This document shows, piece after piece, positions 6,434 through 11,234 of a stretch of 11,234 nt of DNA. The position numbers and the translations under genes were made by a program. Position 1 is the stretch's first letter; the number at the start of each line of letters is the position of its first letter. Under the pieces are notes generated by a model. That model did not search any database. It was not told the DNA's origin and worked only from the letters and a program-made list of their open reading frames with translations. This stretch comes from Bacteroidaceae bacterium. GTDB lineage: Bacteria > Bacteroidota > Bacteroidia > Bacteroidales > Barnesiellaceae_A. The DNA is taken from contig JAFZDG010000271.1 in NCBI GenBank assembly GCA_017561285.1, forward strand, positions 1-11,234, read 5' to 3'.

Positions 6434-7870
6434 TTATAATGATGTGAATATGCCACGCAATAATTGTTCGTATCGGTTACGCAGTACCGAAGACTTGCAA
6501 GTGTGGTTATTACCCATGAGTACTACAGCATAGGTCTTGCCATTGTATTCATAATATCCGGCATAACAGAGAACACCTCCCATACTACCACTTTTCACAC
6601 GCAATGTGCCGGGCAATGGTTGACGAGCAAAAAACGACCGCACCGTTCCATCCTTACCGGCCTGTGGCAATATCGATACCCAACGTTGCCCCATGTCGGC
6701 ATCGTGATAAGCAGCCACTAACAGCGAAGCTACGAAATGGGGTGTAACGATGTTTTTACGCGACAAGCCACATCCATCAGTCAGTTTTACAGCCGTAGTA
6801 TCAAGGCCCATAGTCCCCAATATATTGCGCTCAACAGACAAGGCTCTTGACAATGTAGCAATACTGTCTTCACTGAGTGCCACATAGCGCAAGAGTGACT
6901 CGGCATACAGATTGTTACTCTTGTGCATCATAGTGGTAAGCATTGCCGATAGCGTGGCCGAAGCATGGGTGTATAACGTTGTATCTATGGCGGGGGTGGT
7001 CTTTCCCGATTCTTTCAGCATTCGGTCGGTAACAGCTTCTCCATCAACAACTATACCCGCCGATTGCAATGCTCGACACAAGCCATAAGCCAGAAACAGA
7101 GGAGCATCGGGTATGGCACATCGAAGTGCAAAACGCTCTCGGTTTGCCGGAATACTACCCATCAACATACAATCTGTTGCATATGGTATAGTATATACCT
7201 GCGACATATCTTTTGCACCGGCTATGAGGTGATTGTGATATTGCAATGACGGCATTTCTATAGAAGTTCCTATTATCGAAGGGTGCGAACCTACTGAGTC
7301 GGTTTGCAGATATAAACGGTACTCGTTACCTCTATAGTTTGCCCCGAAGCAGGCAGCTCCATAATAAAAACCAATATCCTCACACATCCACTCTCCCCAA
7401 CCCTCTATGGCACATATCGATGCATCAACTACGATATTGCCGGTTATATGCTTGATACCGGCCTGAGAAATAGCATCGACAACGTTTTTTACAAAACCTC
7501 CAACAGCATTATCTTCGGCATCGGCATCGAGTGTCGGATCGATACTACCCACAACTACTATATCGCCACAAAGTATTGTATCGGATAGTACACCGGAATA
7601 CCCCACCTGCGTGTACCATCGGGTGGTATCGTCATAGCATTTCATTGCAGCGGTGGCTGTAAAGAGCTTAACCAATGAAGCCGGGATAAGTGCCTTATGA
7701 GTATTGCGAGAGAATACAACCTCACGACTATCAACATCGACAATATGCACACCTATCGAAGCCCGGCTCATATCGTCATCTTCCATGAGCTGTTCGTATG
7801 GGCCGGCCGGATATGCCCGTAGCATAGCCACCAACATCGATAGTAGCACAACAATTCTAATATACCGCAT
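6434..7870 (-). CDS. dacB: D-alanyl-D-alanine carboxypeptidase/endopeptidase, PBP4 type (S13 family)
   Basis: This penicillin-binding protein of peptidase family S13 trims terminal D-Ala and cleaves D-Ala-mDAP cross-links in peptidoglycan, in the periplasm. At 478 residues it is a normal length. Residues 1-20 form a signal peptide (RYIR followed by hydrophobic IVVLLSMLVAML) with no lipobox. The three active-site motifs are all present: S65-L-V-K68 in IPASLVKLFTA, S318-N-N320 in HKSNNLYAESLLR, and K426-S-G428 in RVKSGSMGGV. Other family marks are GDIVVVGSIDPTL (about 102-114), the GNIVVD strand near 145 and LTDGCGLSRKN (363-373). The long insert between the SxxK and SxN motifs is typical of PBP4. 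It carries six D-[S/T]-[hydrophobic/T] Bacteroidota O-glycosylation sequons. It lies 77 bp downstream of rprY in the same direction, with a hairpin in the gap and no obvious own promoter. Confidence 0.94.
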   Translation of the reverse strand: MRYIRIVVLLSMLVAMLRAYPAGPYEQLMEDDDMSRASIGVHIVDVDSREVVFSRNTHKALIPASLVKLFTATAAMKCYDDTTRWYTQVGYSGVLSDTILCGDIVVVGSIDPTLDADAEDNAVGGFVKNVVDAISQAGIKHITGNIVVDASICAIEGWGEWMCEDIGFYYGAACFGANYRGNEYRLYLQTDSVGSHPSIIGTSIEMPSLQYHNHLIAGAKDMSQVYTIPYATDCMLMGSIPANRERFALRCAIPDAPLFLAYGLCRALQSAGIVVDGEAVTDRMLKESGKTTPAIDTTLYTHASATLSAMLTTMMHKSNNLYAESLLRYVALSEDSIATLSRALSVERNILGTMGLDTTAVKLTDGCGLSRKNIVTPHFVASLLVAAYHDADMGQRWVSILPQAGKDGTVRSFFARQPLPGTLRVKSGSMGGVLCYAGYYEYNGKTYAVVLMGNNHTCKSSVLRNRYEQLLRGIFTSL

Positions 7871-7889
7871 TTTTTTCTCTCAAAAGCAA

Positions 7890-7928
7890 CAAGAGGTTGC
7901 CCGGCGATTTTCGTCAGACAACCTCTTG
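7890..7928 (-). terminator. hairpin between rprY and dacB (weak terminator or attenuator)
   Basis: CAAGAGGTTG at 7890-7899 is the exact reverse complement of CAACCTCTTG at 7919-7928, a 10-bp stem around a 19-nt loop that can itself form a small inner stem. On the minus strand the stem is followed by TTGCTTTTGAG, a moderate U-tract. It ends about 20 nt before the dacB ATG and starts about 20 nt after the rprY stop. It probably reduces readthrough from rprXY into dacB. Confidence 0.6.
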
Positions 7929-7947
7929 CTCATATTTCTACTATATA

Positions 7948-8658
7948 TCAAGCTTTCACCTCGGCAGGCTCGGGCGAAATAAGTTTATAGCCCTTACCAT
8001 GTATATTGATAATTTCAATGGCAGGATCGTCTTTGAGATGCTTGCGCAATTTTGTGATATAGACATCCATACTGCGAGCGTTGAAATAATTGTCATCAAT
8101 CCAGATGGTTTTGAGTGCATAGTTACGCTCCAAAATCTCATTGACATGAGCACATAACAAACTCAACAATTCCGACTCTTTGGTAGTCAACTTGGTAACT
8201 TTGTCGCCAATGGTAAGTACTTGTTTTTGGGTATCGAACGTAAATTGGCCAATGTGATACAATGTAACCTCTTTGCCTTTTTTACCCTTTACACGACGCA
8301 AGATAGCTTCGATACGGAATACCAACTCTTCCATAGAGAAGGGCTTGGTAATATAATCATCGGCACCAATCTTGAAACCTTCAAGAATATCTTCTTTGAG
8401 CGACTTGGCAGTGAGGAAAATAATGGGAACCTCGCCATTAACGGCACGTATTTCTTGAGCCAATGTGAAACCATCTTTTTTAGGCATCATCACATCGAGC
8501 ACACAGAGGTCATATTTACCCTTCAAAAAGGCCTTGTAACCAGCCTCGCCATCAGAGTACAAGTCGGCATCATAATCTTTGGCTTGTAAATATTCGCGAA
8601 GCAACATACCAAGGTTTTCATCATCTTCGCAAAGCAAAATACGCATTTTTTCGTCCAT
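7948..8658 (-). CDS. rprY: response regulator RprY (OmpR/PhoB family)
   Basis: RprY is the DNA-binding response regulator phosphorylated by RprX. Residues 4-122 are a receiver domain with the acidic pocket E11-D12-D13, phosphoacceptor D55 in CVLDVMMPKKDG, T83 in FLTAK and K105 in ITKPFSMEEL. Residues 131-228 are a winged-helix DNA-binding domain with LTTKESELLSLL, the recognition segment RSMDVYITKLRKHLKDD and the wing GKGYKL. The sequence is very close to Bacteroides RprY as I recall it, including the MDEK-RILLCEDDENLG start, which supports the ATG at 8658. The length, 236 residues, is standard. It begins 4 bp after the rprX stop, so the two are cotranscribed. In the literature rprXY from Bacteroides fragilis lowered OmpF and tetracycline sensitivity when cloned in E. 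coli; the native regulon is stress-related. Confidence 0.96.
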   Translation of the reverse strand: MDEKMRILLCEDDENLGMLLREYLQAKDYDADLYSDGEAGYKAFLKGKYDLCVLDVMMPKKDGFTLAQEIRAVNGEVPIIFLTAKSLKEDILEGFKIGADDYITKPFSMEELVFRIEAILRRVKGKKGKEVTLYHIGQFTFDTQKQVLTIGDKVTKLTTKESELLSLLCAHVNEILERNYALKTIWIDDNYFNARSMDVYITKLRKHLKDDPAIEIINIHGKGYKLISPEPAEVKA

Positions 8659-8662
8659 AGTT

Positions 8663-10207
8663 TTATTCTTTTATTAATGGGATTGTTATTATAAATGTTG
8701 AGCCTTCGTTCAGTTCGCTCTCGGCACGAATATCGCCCTTGTGATCTTTGATAATCTTGTGTACATATGCAAGACCTAAACCAAAGCCTTTTACATCGTG
8801 GCGATTTCCTGTCGATACGCGATAGAACTTATCAAATATTTTTTTCAAATCATCTTTTTTTATACCTATACCATTGTCGCGGATGGCAATTTCGACCTTT
8901 TCGTCATTCAATATGCGAGTACTGATAAAGAGCGACAAAGGCACATCTTCGCGTCTGTATTTGACGGCATTGTCAAGCAGGTTGAAGATAACGTTGGTAA
9001 AGTGCATCTCATCGACCGACACGACCATATCTTCGGCCGGCAAGTCGGCATCAATTGTTCCTCCAAATTTCTCAACCTTTATCTTGAAGGTACTCATAAC
9101 ACCGGCAATCAAGTCATTGACATCGACATTATGCAATTTGAGTTGAGTCTTTTGTCGATCGAACATCGACATCTGCAAGACCTTCTCTACCTGCAACCGC
9201 AATCGCTTGGTTTCGTCGTTGATGACGCCCGAAATATGATTAAACATTGCAGGACTCTTGCTCATTGCCGGATCATTGAGCATCTGAGCGGCCAATGATA
9301 TAGTAGAGATAGGTGTCTTGAACTCATGCGTCATATTGTTGATAAAGTCGTTTTTCATATCGGTAAGTTTCTTTTGACGGAACACTACAATAATTGTAAA
9401 TGTAAACGTTACCAACATTATCAACGTAAAAATAAACGAAGGGATGATGAAACGAACCGAATCGAACAGATAATCGTTTTGAGTAGGGAAATATACTCGC
9501 AGCGTATTGCGTCGTCCAGGAGGGTCGTTGGGAAATATTATCTGCGAAAACAACAAATTACCCGAAACGGCCGGATTATACTCTTTGCTGTCATACACGA
9601 CACGACCTTTATTATCTATAACGGCATATTCAAAAGGCAGATTAAGGCCATTATTTTCCAACTCAGTCTTCAGATAATAACCCAATTTGCGAGCATCTAT
9701 ACGCTCCAAGATGGGTTTAGAACTGGCTTGACCAAGTATGTTTATAATCACGTCATCGATAAGACCTCGCTGATAGAGATATTGACTTCTGAGCAACTCC
9801 TGCATATTTTTATAAGCATTCAACATCGGAGCCGGAACGTTGGGTTTTCCTTTCAACGATGGCTTGCTCTTCATCGCCAGCGCTTTATCCTTAAACGTAT
9901 TGAATGTAAAGGTTGTTACAGAACCATCGGGAGCTGTAATGGCCAATTGTGGCTGTACAATAATATCGCCAATATCGTGATTATGATAGGCCTTCAAGTC
10001 ATCATCAAGAGCCTCGGTAAGAAATTGCTGAGCCTCATCCTCTTCCAACATGGTAGATACGCTGTATAAACTGCGTTGAACAGCCTCCTTAAACTGTTCT
10101 TTACGCATCTTTATCATATTCTCCATATAAATAAATTGCGTAAAGAGCAAGCCTGCAAAGGTCACAGCCATTGTTATCGCAAGGAACCATATTGTTGACT
10201 TTTTCAT
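8663..10207 (-). CDS. rprX: sensor histidine kinase RprX
   Basis: RprX is an inner-membrane sensor kinase that autophosphorylates on His and passes phosphate to RprY. The 514-residue protein has a first membrane helix at about 5-28 (IWFLAITMAVTFAGLLFTQF), a periplasmic sensor region at about 29-252 and a second helix at 253-276 (FIIPSFIFTLIMLVTFTF). Next comes a HisKA domain with H294 in THEFKTPISTISLAAQML, then the HATPase domain: N-box NVIFNLLDNAVKY (405-417), G1 DNGIGI (444-449), F-box KIFDKFYRV (456-464) and G2 GFGLGLAYV (474-482). All catalytic boxes are intact. ATG 10207 was chosen because it gives MKKSTIW and leads straight into the first helix; a longer frame begins at a TTG at 10243. 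The gene is first in the rprXY operon, downstream of the EF-G gene's terminator. Confidence 0.96.
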   Translation of the reverse strand: MKKSTIWFLAITMAVTFAGLLFTQFIYMENMIKMRKEQFKEAVQRSLYSVSTMLEEDEAQQFLTEALDDDLKAYHNHDIGDIIVQPQLAITAPDGSVTTFTFNTFKDKALAMKSKPSLKGKPNVPAPMLNAYKNMQELLRSQYLYQRGLIDDVIINILGQASSKPILERIDARKLGYYLKTELENNGLNLPFEYAVIDNKGRVVYDSKEYNPAVSGNLLFSQIIFPNDPPGRRNTLRVYFPTQNDYLFDSVRFIIPSFIFTLIMLVTFTFTIIVVFRQKKLTDMKNDFINNMTHEFKTPISTISLAAQMLNDPAMSKSPAMFNHISGVINDETKRLRLQVEKVLQMSMFDRQKTQLKLHNVDVNDLIAGVMSTFKIKVEKFGGTIDADLPAEDMVVSVDEMHFTNVIFNLLDNAVKYRREDVPLSLFISTRILNDEKVEIAIRDNGIGIKKDDLKKIFDKFYRVSTGNRHDVKGFGLGLAYVHKIIKDHKGDIRAESELNEGSTFIITIPLIKE

Positions 10208-10331
10208 ACTTTTATCTTTTAGTTGTTTTGCAATGTATGACAATGCTGTTTTTTATGAAATAAACAAATTATTTAGAACTTCGGTTTAATTTTAAAAACT
10301 AAAAACACGTCATATCATTAACACTTCTGTG

Positions 10332-10362
10332 CAAATTTAACAAATAAATGTTTAACACCAAA
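10332..10362 (-). promoter_or_regulatory. Bacteroides-type promoter for rprXY
   Basis: On the minus strand, TTTG (10362-10359), a 19-bp spacer and TAAATTTG (10339-10332) match both halves of the Bacteroidota primary-sigma promoter (-33 TTTG, 19-21 bp, -7 TAnnTTTG). This is the only full match I found in the window. Transcription would start near 10325, leaving a leader of about 118 nt before the rprX ATG. The rest of the 292-bp gap (10208-10499) is AT-rich, holds the EF-G terminator and shows no gene. Confidence 0.65.
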
Positions 10363-10438
10363 CAAACAATTAACATTTGGATGCAATTTTAATATTTTTA
10401 ACCAAATAGTTTAAGATTTGGCTCAACTTCTCGATTAT

Positions 10439-10491
10439 ATATAAAAAAACTAACGCTATGCCATCATAGCATAGCGTTAGTTTTTTTATAT
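10439..10491 (-). terminator. intrinsic terminator of the EF-G paralogue gene
   Basis: Perfect 22-bp arms pair 10439-10460 with 10470-10491 (core CTAACGCTATG / CATAGCGTTAG) around a 9-nt spacer. The arms end in an A7 tract on one side and a T7 tract on the other, so the hairpin is followed by a U-run in either direction. It begins 8 bp beyond the EF-G stop codon (10500-10502), the normal place for that gene's terminator. Confidence 0.93.
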
Positions 10492-10499
10492 CGGGATGA

Positions 10500-11102
10500 T
10501 TAATCCTCTTTCTCTTCGGCCTCGTAAGCTTTGAGCAATTTGTCTTGCACATCACCGGGCACGAGTTCGTAAGAAGCAAAGTTCATTGAGAACGACGAAC
10601 GACCACCGGTCAAAGAGCTGAGTGCGGTTGATTAAGAAGTCATCTCTTTCAAAGGCAATTTGGCAGTGAGTTTCTCAAAGCCCTTCTCAATTGTCATACC
10701 CATAATGATAGCACGACGACCTTGCAAGTCACTCATTACATCGCCCATCTTATCGCTGGGAACAAGCACTTCAACATCATATACAGGCTCGAGAATTTTG
10801 GGACCTGCAGCTTTAAATGCTTCGCTAAATGCATTACGAGCGGCCAAGCGGAATGAGATTTCGTTTGAGTCAACGGGGTGCATCTTACCATCATAGATAC
10901 ATACGCGCACATCGCGAGCATATGAACCTGTAAGAGGACCTTGCTCCATACGATCCATCAAACCTTTAACAATAGCGGGGATAAAGCGTGCATCGATAGC
11001 ACCACCCACGATACTGTTCACAACAACAAGTTTACCACCCCACTCAAGGTCTATGGTTTGAGTATCACGCACGTTCATACGATACTCTTGATTGCCAAAT
11101 TT
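10500..11102 (-). pseudogene. fusA2: divergent elongation factor G (EF-G2/FusA2 type), C-terminal part, with internal stop
   Basis: These are domains IV and V of an EF-G-family translation factor. MNVRDTQTIDLEWGGKL is followed by VNSIVGGAIDARFIPAIVKG, EQGPLTGSYARDVRVCIYDG, HPVDSNEISFRLAARNAF, ILEPVYDVEVLVPSDKMGDV and LQGRRAIIMG. The EQGPLTGSYARDV wording marks the divergent Bacteroidota paralogue rather than canonical EF-G. An in-frame TAA (10632-10634) follows LPLKEMTS. Beyond it the same frame continues with expected family sequence (STALSSLTGGRSSF, NFASYELVPGDVQDKLLKAY) to a natural TAA at 10500-10502. Relatives have Tyr at the interrupted position, so a single base change TAT/TAC to TAA explains it. 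The GTPase domain is absent because homology stops at about 11102, where foreign-looking sequence begins. Sequence error is at least as likely as a true pseudogene. Confidence 0.88.
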
Positions 11103-11234
11103 ATAATCTAAGGAAACGTATGATTGAGTCATTTCATTTAAATATTTTTCACTAATGACTCTTACGTTATTATAAACTCCATTATTTAAAACCATCAAAC
11201 CAACTTGTGCCATTTCATAAGCTGATAATGATAA
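11083..11234 (-). CDS. fragment of beta-lactamase-fold serine hydrolase, partial and probably chimeric
   Basis: Reading down from the right edge gives LSLSAYEMAQVGLMVLNNGV, then an ISEKYLNEMTQ segment and LDYKFGNQEY. This is the LSA-ema-iGll-LNnG-yng-riiSe-yl-emt pattern of class C beta-lactamase-like serine hydrolases (PF00144). Base composition is far more AT-rich than in neighbouring genes, with codons such as TTA and ATT favoured, unlike the rest of the window. The frame runs on into EF-G domain IV without a stop, through a short KFGNQEY stretch (11082-11102) plausible in either family. A genuine EF-G/hydrolase fusion at this point would destroy EF-G, so I read it as a misassembled contig end. 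No active-site motif is included in the fragment. Confidence 0.6.

Noticed and set aside
9326..10069. Plus-strand open frame of 247 residues
   Set aside because: It is antisense to rprX, with biased composition (I, R, Q, Y) and no motif or start context.
10370..10579. Minus-strand open frame of 69 residues across the terminator
   Set aside because: It crosses a strong terminator hairpin and overlaps the 3' end of the EF-G gene in another frame; no support as a gene.
410..10634. Stop-codon reassignment or suppression as an explanation of the two internal stops
   Set aside because: The internal stops differ (TAG at a Leu position, TAA at a Tyr position), and intact genes in the window end in TAA, TAG and TGA, so the code looks standard.
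11083..11234. True EF-G/beta-lactamase fusion protein or horizontal insertion
   Set aside because: The join lies inside EF-G domain IV and would remove the rest of EF-G; there is no mobile-element sequence at the border, and an artefact explains frame, composition and position more simply.
1..11234. Novel defence, phage, CRISPR, retron or secondary-metabolite system
   Set aside because: All coding space is accounted for by recognisable core-genome families plus one conserved unknown protein; no array, nuclease, reverse transcriptase, integrase or toxin-antitoxin pair is visible.

Overview
The window reads as a fragment of a Bacteroidales (Bacteroidota) chromosome. The evidence is an RprX/RprY two-component pair, a divergent EF-G paralogue, a Cbp1-like coiled-coil lipoprotein and a Bacteroides-type RsmI. 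Start codons lack Shine-Dalgarno sequences and have A/T-rich leaders, and several intergenic regions carry TAnnTTTG-type -7 elements. All three stop codons end intact genes, so the genetic code is standard.

Layout from left to right. (1) 1-550, minus: the start of 6-phosphofructokinase (pfkA), cut by the window edge and interrupted by an in-frame TAG. (2) 675-2630, plus: a tightly overlapping three-gene cassette of two tandem FdtA/QdtA-type sugar-nucleotide 3,4-ketoisomerases and a DegT-family aminotransferase, predicted to make a dTDP-3-amino-3,6-dideoxyhexose (Fuc3N or Qui3N) for a surface glycan. (3) 2658-3512, plus: nadC (NAD synthesis), ending at a strong hairpin shared with the convergent operon. 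(4) 6282-3602, minus: a three-gene operon of an acidic-linker protein, rsmI and a Cbp1-like lipoprotein. (5) 7870-6434, minus: a PBP4-type D-Ala-D-Ala carboxypeptidase/endopeptidase (dacB). (6) 10207-7948, minus: rprX-rprY, with a good Bacteroides-type promoter about 125 bp upstream. (7) 11102-10500, minus: the 3' part of a divergent EF-G gene (fusA2-type), interrupted by an in-frame TAA and followed by a near-perfect terminator. (8) The last ~130 bp: AT-rich sequence encoding part of a beta-lactamase-fold serine hydrolase, joined in frame to EF-G. This looks like an assembly chimera.

Most of the window is ordinary core genome: glycolysis, NAD synthesis, rRNA methylation, peptidoglycan trimming, stress signalling and translation. 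I found no CRISPR array, mobile element, tRNA/rRNA gene or defence system, and no gene-free stretch longer than 300 bp. The points most worth following up are the two FdtA paralogues with different active-site motifs, a 13-bp inverted repeat between pfkA and the sugar cassette, and the two nonsense codons plus foreign tail that cluster at the window ends and suggest sequence error there.
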